DNA of 64,000 bases, from the NCBI RefSeq assembly GCF_040394755.1, contig NZ_JBEBRQ010000004.1. The stretch is one strand, 5' to 3'. Below the pieces are notes generated by a model. It did no database searches, was not told where the DNA came from, and saw nothing but the letters and a program-made list of their open reading frames with translations. The stretch is from Castellaniella defragrans_A (lineage in GTDB: Bacteria > Pseudomonadota > Gammaproteobacteria > Burkholderiales > Burkholderiaceae_B). This document shows, piece by piece, positions 17,788 to 26,700 of the stretch (within the stretch, counting starts at the first letter, position 1; every line of letters begins with the position of its first letter). The position numbers and the translations under genes were made by a program.

Positions 17788-19050
17788 ATGACGACAGCCC
17801 CCCGCGACCTCCTCACCCGCCTGTTCGACGCCGCCGTGCGGGCGGCGCAGCCCGAGCACTGCATCGCCCGCCTCCTGCCTTCGCCGCCCACCGGCCGCAC
17901 CATCGTCATCGGCGCCGGCAAGGCCTCGGCCGCCATGGCGCAGGCGCTCGAACGCCACTGGTCCGGTCCCCTCGAAGGGCTGGTGGTCACGCGCTACGGC
18001 TACGCCGTGCCATGCGAGCGCATCGAAATCGTCGAGGCGGCCCATCCGGTGCCCGACGCGGCGGGCTCGGCGGCGGCGCGCCGGATCGTCGAACGGGTCG
18101 CGGGCCTGACGGCCGACGATCTGGTGATCTGCCTGATCTCGGGCGGCGGTTCGTCGCTGCTGCCCATGCCCGCCGAGGGCATCAGCCTGCAAGACAAGCA
18201 GGACATCAATCGCGCGCTGCTGAAATCCGGCGCCACGATTTCCGAAATGAACTGCGTGCGCCGGCATCTCTCGGCCATCAAGGGCGGCCGCCTGGCCGCC
18301 GCCTGCGCGCCCGCCCGCGTGTTGAACCTGCTGATCTCGGATGTCCCCGGAGACCAGCCGGCCGACATCGCCTCGGGCCCGACCGTCGCCGACGCCAGCA
18401 CCTGCGCGCAGGCCCTGGACATCGTGCGCCGCTATGGCATCGCCCTGCCGCCACCCGCCCGGGCCTTGCTGGAATCGGGCCGGGGCGAAACCGTCAAACC
18501 CGGCGATCCGCGCCTGGCCAAGGTCGAGACGCGCTTCATCGCCACGCCGCAGATGGCCCTCGAAGCCGCCGCCGCGATCGCGCGCGCGGCCGGCATCACA
18601 CCGGTGTTGCTGGGCGATCGCATCGAGGGCGAGGCGCGCGATGTGGGCAAGGTCCTCGGCGGTATCGCCCTCCAGGTCCGCGAGCACCGCCAGCCCGCGC
18701 CGCCGCCCTGCGTCCTGCTCTCCGGCGGCGAAACCACAGTCACGGTGCGCGGCGACGGGCGCGGCGGGCGCAACGTGGAATTCCTGCTGTCCCTGGCCAT
18801 CACGCTGGACGGCGCCCCGGGCATTCATGCCCTGGCGGGCGATACGGACGGCGTCGATGGCCAGGAGGAAATCGCCGGCGCCCTGATCGGCCCCGATACC
18901 CTGACGCGCGCCTGGGCGATGGCCATGCCGCCGCGCGCCCACCTGGACAATAACGACGGGCACGGCTTCTTCGAACGGCTGGGCGATTCCCTGGTTACCG
19001 GGCCGACCCTCACGAACGTCAACGATTTTCGCGCCATCCTGGTCCTTTGA
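17788..19050 (+). CDS. Glycerate 2-kinase (MOFRL/GckA type)
   Basis: A 420-residue kinase of the DUF4147/MOFRL family that phosphorylates glycerate to 2-phosphoglycerate. The N-terminal domain shows VIGAGKASAAMAQAL (residues 38-52), LISGGGSSLLPMPAEG and LNLLISDVPGD; the C-terminal MOFRL domain has LLSGGETTVTVRGDGRGGRN, ALAGDTDGVDG and LVTGPTLTNVNDFRAILV. It follows hyi by 16 bp, so the pair is very likely co-transcribed: hydroxypyruvate or tartronate semialdehyde is reduced to glycerate and then phosphorylated. No reductase gene is present in the cluster. Confidence 0.94.
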   Translation: MTTAPRDLLTRLFDAAVRAAQPEHCIARLLPSPPTGRTIVIGAGKASAAMAQALERHWSGPLEGLVVTRYGYAVPCERIEIVEAAHPVPDAAGSAAARRIVERVAGLTADDLVICLISGGGSSLLPMPAEGISLQDKQDINRALLKSGATISEMNCVRRHLSAIKGGRLAAACAPARVLNLLISDVPGDQPADIASGPTVADASTCAQALDIVRRYGIALPPPARALLESGRGETVKPGDPRLAKVETRFIATPQMALEAAAAIARAAGITPVLLGDRIEGEARDVGKVLGGIALQVREHRQPAPPPCVLLSGGETTVTVRGDGRGGRNVEFLLSLAITLDGAPGIHALAGDTDGVDGQEEIAGALIGPDTLTRAWAMAMPPRAHLDNNDGHGFFERLGDSLVTGPTLTNVNDFRAILVL

Positions 19051-19090
19051 TCCGGCCGGGCGGCATACTTTTCTCAAGAGAGACCATTTC

Positions 19091-19489
19091 ATGAAAACGA
19101 TTCGAGTTCTGACACTGGACGACGCCCAGCGCCTCGGCGCGGCGGCGCTGGCCGAGGCCCTGGGCAACGGCTGGGCGGTGACCATCGCGGTTTGCGATGC
19201 GGGCGGCCACGTCCTGTGGTTGCAGCGCATGGACGGCGCCCCCCTGATGAGCGCCGACATCGCGCCAGCCAAAGCCCGCACCTGCGCGGTGAGCGGCAAG
19301 CCCAGCAAAGTCTACGAGGACATGGTCAACCAGGGCCGCATCGCCGCGCTATCGATGCCGGTCATGCCGCTCGAGGGCGGCGAGCCTATCCTGTGCGATG
19401 GCCGCGTCATCGGCGCCGTCGGCGTATCGGGGGTCAAGGCCCCGCAGGATGCCCAGATCGCGCGCGCCGGGATCGCCGCGCTGGACTGA
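19091..19489 (+). CDS. glcG: GlcG/HbpS-like protein (DUF336)
   Basis: A 132-residue member of the GlcG/HbpS family, identified by TLDDAQRLGAAALAEA near the N-terminus, VTIAVCDAGGHVLWLQRMDG, the APAKARTCAV segment and the glycine-rich end GGEPILCDGRVIGAVGVSG. Members are often encoded beside glycolate or glyoxylate genes and some bind heme; the biochemical role here is unknown. It lies 40 bp after the glycerate kinase and 78 bp before glcB. Confidence 0.9.
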   Translation: MKTIRVLTLDDAQRLGAAALAEALGNGWAVTIAVCDAGGHVLWLQRMDGAPLMSADIAPAKARTCAVSGKPSKVYEDMVNQGRIAALSMPVMPLEGGEPILCDGRVIGAVGVSGVKAPQDAQIARAGIAALD

Positions 19490-19567
19490 TCTCCAAGTTT
19501 CAACTCTTATACAAGACCCCTATAATCCGGGGAATTCGGACCGTTTCGTTTACCAAGAAGGACTATC

Positions 19568-21742
19568 ATGACTGATCGTGTCGCCTGTCACGGACTCCAG
19601 GTTGCCACCGTGCTACACCAATTCGTCGAGCGGGATGCCCTGCCGGTTGCGGGCCTGCAGGCCGACGCATTCTGGCAAGGCCTGGCCGGGATCGTGCGCG
19701 ATCTCGCCCCCCGCAACCGCGCCCTGCTCGCCGAGCGCGACCGCCTGCAAGCGGCCATGGACGACTGGTACGGCAAACACCCTGGCCCCATCGCCGACCC
19801 GGCCGCCTACCGGGCCTTCCTCAAGGACATCGGCTACCTGCGCAACGACCCCGCCCAGGTGAGCGTCACCACCGCAAACGTAGACACCGAAATCACCGCC
19901 CAGGCCGGCCCCCAACTGGTCGTGCCGATCATGAACGCGCGCTACGCCCTGAACGCCGCCAATGCCCGCTGGGGCAGCCTGTACGATGCCTTGTACGGCA
20001 CCGATGCCATCCCGGAGGATGACGGCGCGACCCGCGCCGGCGGCTACAACCCCGTGCGCGGGGCCAAGGTCATCGCCTTCGGCCGCCAGTTCCTCGACGA
20101 CAACATCCCCCTCGCCAAAGGCTCGCACCGCGACGCCACGGCCTACGCGGTCGCCGATGGCGCCCTGCGCGTCACCCTGGCCGACGGCCAGTCCACCGTG
20201 CTGACCGCCCCCGCGACCCTCCTCGGCTACCGCGGCAATCCTGCCCAGCCCGAGGCACTGGTGTTCCGCCACAACGGCCTGCACTTCGAGCTGCAATTCG
20301 ACGCCACCCACCCGATCGGCCAGACCGACGGCGCCCACATCAAGGACATCGTCCTCGAAGCCGCCCTGACCACCATCATGGACTGCGAGGACTCCGTCGC
20401 CGCCGTGGACGCCGAGGATAAGGTGCTGGCCTATCGCAACTGGCTGGGTCTCATGACGGGCACGCTCACCGAGGATCTGGTCAAAGGCGGCAAGACCATC
20501 TCACGCCGCCTCAATCCCGATCGCCAGTACACCGCCCTGGACGGTTCGACGGCGGCCCTGCACGGCCGCTCGCTGATGTTCGTGCGCAACGTCGGTCACC
20601 TGATGACCAACCCCGCCATCCTCGACGAGCAAGGCAACGAGATTCCCGAGGGCATCCTCGATGCGGTCATGACCGCCCTGACCGCGATGCCTGACCTCAA
20701 GGCCCGCCGGAACTCCCGCAGCGGCTCGATCTACATCGTCAAACCCAAGATGCACGGCCCCGACGAGGTCGCCTTCGCCAACGAAATCTTTGCCCGCGTC
20801 GAGGCCTTGCTGGGCCTGGCGCCCAACACGCTCAAGATGGGCATCATGGACGAGGAGCGCCGCACCAGCATCAACCTCAAGGCCTGCATCGCCGCGGCCG
20901 CCGAGCGCGTCGTGTTCATCAACACGGGCTTCCTCGACCGCACCGGCGACGAGATCCACACCTCGATGCGCGCCGGCGCCATGGTGCGCAAGGGCGACAT
21001 GAAAAACCGCGAGTGGATCCAGTCCTACGAGCTGAACAACGTCCAGACCGGCCTCGAATGCGGCCTGCGCGGCCATGCCCAGATCGGCAAAGGCATGTGG
21101 GCCATGCCCGACCTGATGGCCGCCATGCTCCAGCAAAAGATCGCCCACGTGAAGGCCGGCGGCAACACCGCCTGGGTGCCGTCACCCACCGCCGCGACCC
21201 TGCACGCGCTGCACTACCATCAGGTTGACGTATTCGAGGTCCAGAAATCCCTGGAAGGCCGCCACGAGGACTATCTCGACCGGATCCTGACGGTGCCCGT
21301 CGCCGCCCAGACAAACTGGACGCCCGCGCAGATCCAGGAGGAACTGGACAACAACGCGCAAGGCATCCTGGGCTACGTGGTGCGCTGGATCGATCAGGGC
21401 GTGGGGTGCTCCAAGGTGCCCGACATCCATGACATCGGCCTGATGGAGGACCGCGCCACGCTGCGCATTTCCAGCCAGCACATCGCCAACTGGCTGCTGC
21501 ACGGCATCGCCACGCGCGAGCAGGTCGAACAAACCATGCGCCGTATGGCCGCGGTGGTCGACAAGCAAAATACCGGCGATCCGCTCTACGAGCCGATGGA
21601 CGGCCATTTCGACACATCCTGCGCCTTCAAGGCCGCCTGCGACCTGGTCTTCAAGGGTGTCACGCAGCCCAACGGCTATACCGAGCCTCTGCTGCACCAC
21701 TGGCGCCAGGTCAAAAAGGCCGAGCAGGCCGCCAAGGCCTGA
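19568..21742 (+). CDS. glcB: Malate synthase G
   Basis: A 724-residue enzyme, the usual size for isoform G, condensing glyoxylate with acetyl-CoA to malate. Recognisable stretches are LKDIGYLRNDPAQV near residue 80, ITAQAGPQLVVPIMNARYAL, DCEDSVAAVDAEDKV, MGIMDEERRTSINLKACI with the catalytic-region Arg, GKGMWAMPDLMAAMLQQK, and the C-terminal DPLYEPMDGHFDTSCAFKAA. The ATG has an AAGAAGG ribosome site. Together with hyi, kinase and GlcG it completes glyoxylate assimilation; isocitrate lyase and glycolate oxidase genes are not in the window. Confidence 0.97.
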   Translation: MTDRVACHGLQVATVLHQFVERDALPVAGLQADAFWQGLAGIVRDLAPRNRALLAERDRLQAAMDDWYGKHPGPIADPAAYRAFLKDIGYLRNDPAQVSVTTANVDTEITAQAGPQLVVPIMNARYALNAANARWGSLYDALYGTDAIPEDDGATRAGGYNPVRGAKVIAFGRQFLDDNIPLAKGSHRDATAYAVADGALRVTLADGQSTVLTAPATLLGYRGNPAQPEALVFRHNGLHFELQFDATHPIGQTDGAHIKDIVLEAALTTIMDCEDSVAAVDAEDKVLAYRNWLGLMTGTLTEDLVKGGKTISRRLNPDRQYTALDGSTAALHGRSLMFVRNVGHLMTNPAILDEQGNEIPEGILDAVMTALTAMPDLKARRNSRSGSIYIVKPKMHGPDEVAFANEIFARVEALLGLAPNTLKMGIMDEERRTSINLKACIAAAAERVVFINTGFLDRTGDEIHTSMRAGAMVRKGDMKNREWIQSYELNNVQTGLECGLRGHAQIGKGMWAMPDLMAAMLQQKIAHVKAGGNTAWVPSPTAATLHALHYHQVDVFEVQKSLEGRHEDYLDRILTVPVAAQTNWTPAQIQEELDNNAQGILGYVVRWIDQGVGCSKVPDIHDIGLMEDRATLRISSQHIANWLLHGIATREQVEQTMRRMAAVVDKQNTGDPLYEPMDGHFDTSCAFKAACDLVFKGVTQPNGYTEPLLHHWRQVKKAEQAAKA

Positions 21743-21750
21743 TACCGGTT

Positions 21751-21776
21751 CCCGCCCCCGGCCACGCCGGGGCGGG
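21751..21776. terminator. GC-rich hairpin between glcB and argD
   Basis: CCCGCCCC / GGGGCGGG arms with GGC-CAC-GCC at the tip form a strong stem between the convergent gene ends, followed by a second GGGCGG / CCGCCC hairpin. There is no T-tract, so it may act by structure alone or with Rho. Confidence 0.45.
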
Positions 21777-21817
21777 ATTGTACGGGCGGGCGTCCTGACG
21801 GGCCGCCCGCACCGACA

Positions 21818-23008
21818 CTAACCGCGCACCCGCGCCATCAGCTCATCCAGCCACGCCAGCGCGAGATCGACCTCCTCGGCGCTGACATTCAGGGCCGGCA
21901 TGAAGCGCAGCAAATTGCCGCGCGGCGCATTCAACAGCAGCCCCTCCGGCGCCCGTTCGCGCGCCGCCTCGACCAGGGCCGGGCCATAGTCCCGATCCAG
22001 CACCAGCGCCCGCAGCAGCCCCTCGCCGCGCTCGCCGCCCAGGCCCCATTTGGCCGACAGCGCCAGCAACCCCTCGGACAGCTGGCGCCCGCGCGCCTCG
22101 ACGGAGGCCAGGAACCCCGGCGCCATCAAGGTATCGAAAATCGCCACCCCCACCGCCGTCATCAGGGGGTTGCCGTTGTACGTGCCCCCCTGATCGCCGT
22201 GCTCGAAGCAGCACACCGCCTCGCGGGCGCACAGTGCCGAAAGCGGCACCCCGCCGCCGATCCCTTTGCCCAGGGTCATGATGTCCGGCTCGATCCCGGC
22301 GCGCTGATAGGCAAAGAGCGTCCCGGTGCGGCCCATCCCCGTCTGCACCTCATCGACGATGAGCAGCATGTCGCGCTCGCGGGTCAGGGCGCGCAACGCC
22401 TGCAGGAACTCGGCCGTTGCGGGAATCACCCCGGCCTCGCCCTGCACGGGCTCGAGCATCACCGCCACGGTCTGATCGTCGATGAGCGCGCGCACGGAAT
22501 CCAGGTCGTTGAGAATCGCTTTTGGAAAACCATCGACCTGGGGCGCGAACTTGCGGTCCCAGCCGGGCTTGCCGGAAGCCGACATCGTCGCCAGCGTGCG
22601 GCCGTGAAAGCTGTGATCGAACGTGATGATCTTGTAGGCCCCCTGGCGATGCACCTGGCCCCACTTGCGCGCCAGCTTGATCGCGCCCTCATTGGCCTCG
22701 GCGCCGCTGTTGGCGAAAAACACCCGGTCGAAGCAGGACGCGCCCACGAGGCGCTTGGCCAGGTCGATCGACGGCTGGTTGTAGAACGCCGGCGACGGAT
22801 TGATCAGCAGGCTCGACTGCCGCGTCAGGGCGGCGACGATGGCCGGATCATTGTGACCCAGGGCGTTCACCGCCCAACCCTGGATGAAATCCAGGTATCG
22901 CTTGCCGTTGTGATCCTCGAGCCAGGAGCCGCGCCCCCGGACGAATATCAGCTCGGGGCGTGAAGTGATTTCCATCAGGGCATTGAGCCCGGCGCGGTCG
23001 AGAGTCAT
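21818..23008 (-). CDS. argD: Acetylornithine aminotransferase family (class III PLP)
   Basis: A 396-residue class III aminotransferase. It has YLDFIQGWAVNALGHNDPAI near residue 40, FFANSGAEANEGAIKLARKW, the PLP contact segment LLIVDEVQTGMGRTG, and the Schiff-base lysine in IMTLGKGIGGGVPLSA. This pattern fits acetylornithine transaminase, which makes N-acetylornithine in arginine synthesis. Closely related ornithine or 4-aminobutyrate transaminases cannot be fully excluded, and no other arg genes adjoin. The frame extends upstream, but the ATG at 23008 gives the expected N-terminus. Confidence 0.87.
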   Translation of the reverse strand: MTLDRAGLNALMEITSRPELIFVRGRGSWLEDHNGKRYLDFIQGWAVNALGHNDPAIVAALTRQSSLLINPSPAFYNQPSIDLAKRLVGASCFDRVFFANSGAEANEGAIKLARKWGQVHRQGAYKIITFDHSFHGRTLATMSASGKPGWDRKFAPQVDGFPKAILNDLDSVRALIDDQTVAVMLEPVQGEAGVIPATAEFLQALRALTRERDMLLIVDEVQTGMGRTGTLFAYQRAGIEPDIMTLGKGIGGGVPLSALCAREAVCCFEHGDQGGTYNGNPLMTAVGVAIFDTLMAPGFLASVEARGRQLSEGLLALSAKWGLGGERGEGLLRALVLDRDYGPALVEAARERAPEGLLLNAPRGNLLRFMPALNVSAEEVDLALAWLDELMARVRG

Positions 23009-23104
23009 CTGTGCATTCCCGGAAAAACGTCCGCCGCCAAGCCGGCAGGCCCGGCGGTGGAAATAAAAAAGGCCGGCGCGCAATCCGCCAGTCGTCCGCC
23101 TATT

Positions 23105-23998
23105 CTAAGGCCGTTGCGCGCATCCCGGAATGCGGCGCAGCAGTTTCATGCCAAACAGGTTCACGCCGAGGCCGGCCAGCACCACGACACCGCCGACCCA
23201 TTGCCACAAATCGAGGCGCTCGCCCAGGAACCAATCGGCGCACAACAGGCCCACCACCGGAATCAGCAGGCTGAGCGGCGCGATCCGCGCCACCGGGTGC
23301 CGCGCCAGCAGCCGCCCCCACAGCACGTAGCCGACCAGGGTCGCCACGCCGGCGAGATAGGCCACGGCCAGCACCCCTTGCAGGCTGATGTTCGCCAGGC
23401 TGTGGGCCATGCGCGCCGGCCCCTCGAAAACCGCCGACAGCAACAGGAAGGGCACCGGCGGCAGCAACGCGCCCCAGACCACCAGTCCCATCATATCCAC
23501 CTTGCCCGCCCCCTTGAGCACGATATTGCCGGCCGACCAGCTCAGGGCGGCGCACAGAGTCAGCAGGAAGCCGGCCAGGGGCACCGCACCGTCCTGCGCC
23601 CCCGCATCCAGCAGCACCAGGCCCGCGACTGCGATCGCCATCCCCAGCACGTGGTGGCGCTCGATGCGTTCGCGCAACACCAGCGCCGCGATCAGCACGG
23701 TAAAGAATGCCTGCGACTGCAAGACCAGCGAAGCCAGGCCGGCCGGCATTCCCAGATGAATGGCCAGGAACAGGAAGGCGAACTGCCCGAGGCTGATCGT
23801 CGCCCCATACGCCAGCAGCTTGCGCCAGGAAATCGCGGGCCGCTTGACGAACAGGATCGCGGGAAAAGCCACGAAGGTGAACCGCAAGGCGCCCAGCAGC
23901 ATCGGCGGGATCTCGTCGACCCCCAGCTTGATCGCCACGAAATTGGCGCCCCACACAACAATGACCGTCAGGGCGGCCAGGACATCCTTCAACGGCAT
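23105..23998 (-). CDS. eamA: EamA-like exporter (cysteine/O-acetylserine type DMT permease)
   Basis: A 297-residue protein with ten predicted membrane segments in two EamA repeats. Its sequence tracks E. coli EamA: VLAALTVIVVWGANFVAIK, RFTFVAFPAILFVKRP, LGQFAFLFLAIHLGMPAGLA and SLVLQSQAFFTVL. E. coli EamA exports O-acetylserine and cysteine pathway metabolites. An upstream ATG at 24037 is in frame, but the start at 23998 fits the family. It is followed downstream by argD and preceded by a LysR gene 48 bp away on the same strand. Confidence 0.85.
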   Translation of the reverse strand: MPLKDVLAALTVIVVWGANFVAIKLGVDEIPPMLLGALRFTFVAFPAILFVKRPAISWRKLLAYGATISLGQFAFLFLAIHLGMPAGLASLVLQSQAFFTVLIAALVLRERIERHHVLGMAIAVAGLVLLDAGAQDGAVPLAGFLLTLCAALSWSAGNIVLKGAGKVDMMGLVVWGALLPPVPFLLLSAVFEGPARMAHSLANISLQGVLAVAYLAGVATLVGYVLWGRLLARHPVARIAPLSLLIPVVGLLCADWFLGERLDLWQWVGGVVVLAGLGVNLFGMKLLRRIPGCAQRP

Positions 23999-24046
23999 GA
24001 CAGCCCTCCGGACCCCGGGTCCTGTTGGTTGATCCACGCATCCAAA

Positions 24047-24997
24047 TCAGTGCCCGGCCCGCGCCTCGAAACCCTGCGAGAACGCCGCCAGCAGATAGTC
24101 GAGCAGGACGCGCACGGTGCGTGGCGGCCTGGCCGAATATGGGCGCACGGCAAAGATAGTACGCCCAAACGCGCCGACCGGCTGCCATTGCGGCAAAAGC
24201 GCCACCAGTTCCCCCGCCCGCACCGCGCGCTGCGCCGAGAAATCCGGCAGCAGGGCGATGCCGACACCCGCGCAGGCCATGTCGCGCAGTACCTCGCTGT
24301 TGTTCGCCACGAAGCCGGGGCGCACCGGAATGGTGACGCGCGCGCCGGATGTCCGCGCGCCCGCGCGCTCGAAGGCCCACGTCGCCGTGCCCTGGGGCCT
24401 CGGATAGTGCAAATGCCGGTGCGCCTCGAGCTGCGCGGGATGGGCCGGCACGCCATGCACGGCCAGATAATCGGGACTGGCGACCAGCAAAGTGCGGGTG
24501 CGGCACAGGGCCCGCGCCACGTAAGTATCGGGCGGCGATTCCACATGCCGCAGCGCCAGGTCGAAACCCTCGGAGGCCAGGGACACCAGGCCATCGCTCA
24601 TGTCGAGTTCGAGGCGCACCTGCGGGTAGCGGCGCAGGAACTCTGGCAGGCGCGCCGCCAGCTGCTGGCGCGCGAACGCCACTGGCGCGGTGATGCGCAG
24701 CAACCCGCGCGGAACCTCGGCCATGTCCTGCACATCGGCAAAACTGTGCGCGATGCACGCATACGCCTCGCGCGTATCGTCCACCAGCCGCTGCCCAGCC
24801 TCGGTCAGGCGCACCGAGCGCGTCGTGCGCTGGATCAGGGGCACCCCGGCCGCCCGTTCGAGTTCGACCATGCGCTGGCTCATCGCCGCCTTGCTGACCG
24901 ACAGGCGGCGGGCCGCCGACGTGAAGCTGCCTTGCTGGGCCAGCACGATCAGCCAGTGGATGTGCGGCCAGAGCCGGTCGATATTTTTCATATCCAT
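24047..24997 (-). CDS. LysR family transcriptional regulator
   Basis: A 316-residue LysR protein with the helix-turn-helix in GSFTSAARRLSVSKAAMSQR (about residues 22-41), RTTRSVRLTEAGQRLVDDTR as linker start, and an effector domain from LLRITAPVAFARQQLAARLP. It is divergent from mmsA across 181 bp and precedes eamA on its own strand. A perfect dyad six bases upstream of its start codon suggests autoregulation and possible control of mmsA or eamA. The ATG at 24997 was chosen over an upstream frame extension. Confidence 0.9.
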   Translation of the reverse strand: MDMKNIDRLWPHIHWLIVLAQQGSFTSAARRLSVSKAAMSQRMVELERAAGVPLIQRTTRSVRLTEAGQRLVDDTREAYACIAHSFADVQDMAEVPRGLLRITAPVAFARQQLAARLPEFLRRYPQVRLELDMSDGLVSLASEGFDLALRHVESPPDTYVARALCRTRTLLVASPDYLAVHGVPAHPAQLEAHRHLHYPRPQGTATWAFERAGARTSGARVTIPVRPGFVANNSEVLRDMACAGVGIALLPDFSAQRAVRAGELVALLPQWQPVGAFGRTIFAVRPYSARPPRTVRVLLDYLLAAFSQGFEARAGH

Positions 24998-25002
24998 AGT
25001 GT

Positions 25003-25026
25003 GATTGTTCACTAAATTGAACAATC
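25003..25026. promoter_or_regulatory. Perfect 8-8-8 dyad at the LysR/mmsA divergent promoter
   Basis: GATTGTTC and GAACAATC flank an 8-bp AT-rich spacer ACTAAATT. The inner part fits the T-N11-A pattern of LysR binding sites. Its position at -6 to -29 relative to the LysR start codon and 153 bp before mmsA is what an autoregulatory site would have. Confidence 0.7.
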
Positions 25027-25178
25027 ATTCCAGCCCGGATGCCTATGCAAGGCCGTTGCGCCCCTCCTACACTGGACGTCCCATTTGCCGAATCCGCCAG
25101 AACACGACTGCCTGGATTCACTAACCGCGCAACAGGCCATCGCCGGGATTCCCGGCATCCACGCCCAGGAGACTCCCC

Positions 25179-26690
25179 ATGCAAGCCTACACAGACACCG
25201 CCGAGGTCGGCCACTTCATCCAGGGCCGGCGCACCCCGGGCCAGGGCGCCCGCACCCAGGCCATCTACAACCCCGCCACCGGCCAGGTCACGCGCCAGCT
25301 GCGCCTGGCCGCCCCCGAGGACGTCGAAGCCGCCGTGCGCTCGGCCGCCGCCGCCTTCCCCGCCTGGGCCGCCACCCCGGCGCCGCGCCGCGCGCGCGTG
25401 ATGTTCAAATTCCTCGAACTGATCAACGCCCACCGCGACGAGCTCGCCGCCATCATCACGGCCGAGCATGGCAAAGTGTTCAGCGACGCGCAGGGCGAAC
25501 TGGCGCGAGGCATCGACATCATCGAATTCGCCTGCGGCGCGCCGCAACTGCTCAAGGGCGACTACACCGGGCAGGCCGCCACCGGCCTGGACAACTGGAC
25601 CATGCGCCAGCCCCTGGGCGTGGTCGCCGGCATCACCCCGTTCAACTTCCCCGCCATGGTGCCCTGCTGGATGTTCCCGTTGGCCCTCGTCACCGGCAAC
25701 TGCTTCATCCTCAAGCCCAGCGAACGCGATCCTTCGGTGGCGCTGCGCATCGCCGAACTGTTGCGCGACGCCGGCCTGCCCGACGGCGTGTTCAACGTCG
25801 TCCAGGGCGACAAACAGGCCGTCGACGCGCTGCTGGTCCATCCCGACGTCCAGGCCGTCAGCTTCGTCGGCTCGACTCCCATCGCCCGCTCGATCTACGA
25901 GCAGGGCGCGCGCCACGGCAAACGCGTTCAGGCCCTGGGCGGCGCCAAAAACCATATGGTCGTCATGCCCGACGCGGACCTGGAGCAGGCCGTCGACGCC
26001 CTCATCGGCTCGGCCTACGGCGCCGCGGGCGAACGCTGCATGGCCGTGTCCGTGGCCGTGCTGGTGGGCGATGCCGCCGACCGCATCATGCCGCTGCTCG
26101 CCGAACGCACCCGCAATCTGAAAATCTCGCACGGCATGGACGCCGAGGCCGAAATGGGCCCGGTCATCACCCAGGACGCCCTGCAGCGCATCCGCAATTA
26201 CCTGGACATCGGCGTCAGCGAAGGCGCGCAACTCGTCATCGACGGCCGCGACCTCGTCGTGCCGGGACACGAGGAGGGCTTTTTCATCGGCGGCTGCCTG
26301 TTCGATCATGTGACGCCCTCGATGCGCATCCACCAGGAGGAGATCTTCGGCCCCGTGCTGTCCTGCGTGCGCGCTCCCGACATCGACGCCGCCATCCGCA
26401 TCATCAACGACCACAGCTTTGGCAACGGCGTGGCCTGCTTCACCCGCGACGGCCACGCGGCCCGCGAGTTCGCGCACCGCATCCAGGTGGGTATGGTCGG
26501 CATCAACGTCCCGATCCCGGTGCCCATGGCCTGGCATGGCTTCGGCGGCTGGAAGAACAGCCTGTTCGGCGACATGCATATTTATGGCGAAGAAGGCGTG
26601 CGCTTCTACACCCGCCAGAAATCCGTCATGCAGCGCTGGCCGGACAGCGAATCCAAGGGCGCGGAATTCGCGTTCCCGACGCACGGCTGA
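25179..26690 (+). CDS. mmsA: Methylmalonate-semialdehyde dehydrogenase (CoA-acylating)
   Basis: A 503-residue aldehyde dehydrogenase of the MmsA branch, which oxidises methylmalonate or malonate semialdehyde to propionyl-CoA or acetyl-CoA in valine, inositol or beta-alanine catabolism. Diagnostic stretches are GVVAGITPFNFPAMVPCWMF near residue 150, ALGGAKNHMVVMPDAD, the catalytic Cys in AAGERCMAVSVAV (about Cys287), and NDHSFGNGVACFTRDG. The family normally lacks the general-base Glu of hydrolytic ALDHs, and GGAKN is seen in its place. No mmsB follows; the next gene, dinB, is convergent. Confidence 0.95.
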   Translation: MQAYTDTAEVGHFIQGRRTPGQGARTQAIYNPATGQVTRQLRLAAPEDVEAAVRSAAAAFPAWAATPAPRRARVMFKFLELINAHRDELAAIITAEHGKVFSDAQGELARGIDIIEFACGAPQLLKGDYTGQAATGLDNWTMRQPLGVVAGITPFNFPAMVPCWMFPLALVTGNCFILKPSERDPSVALRIAELLRDAGLPDGVFNVVQGDKQAVDALLVHPDVQAVSFVGSTPIARSIYEQGARHGKRVQALGGAKNHMVVMPDADLEQAVDALIGSAYGAAGERCMAVSVAVLVGDAADRIMPLLAERTRNLKISHGMDAEAEMGPVITQDALQRIRNYLDIGVSEGAQLVIDGRDLVVPGHEEGFFIGGCLFDHVTPSMRIHQEEIFGPVLSCVRAPDIDAAIRIINDHSFGNGVACFTRDGHAAREFAHRIQVGMVGINVPIPVPMAWHGFGGWKNSLFGDMHIYGEEGVRFYTRQKSVMQRWPDSESKGAEFAFPTHG

Positions 26691-26700
26691 GCGCGCGGCG

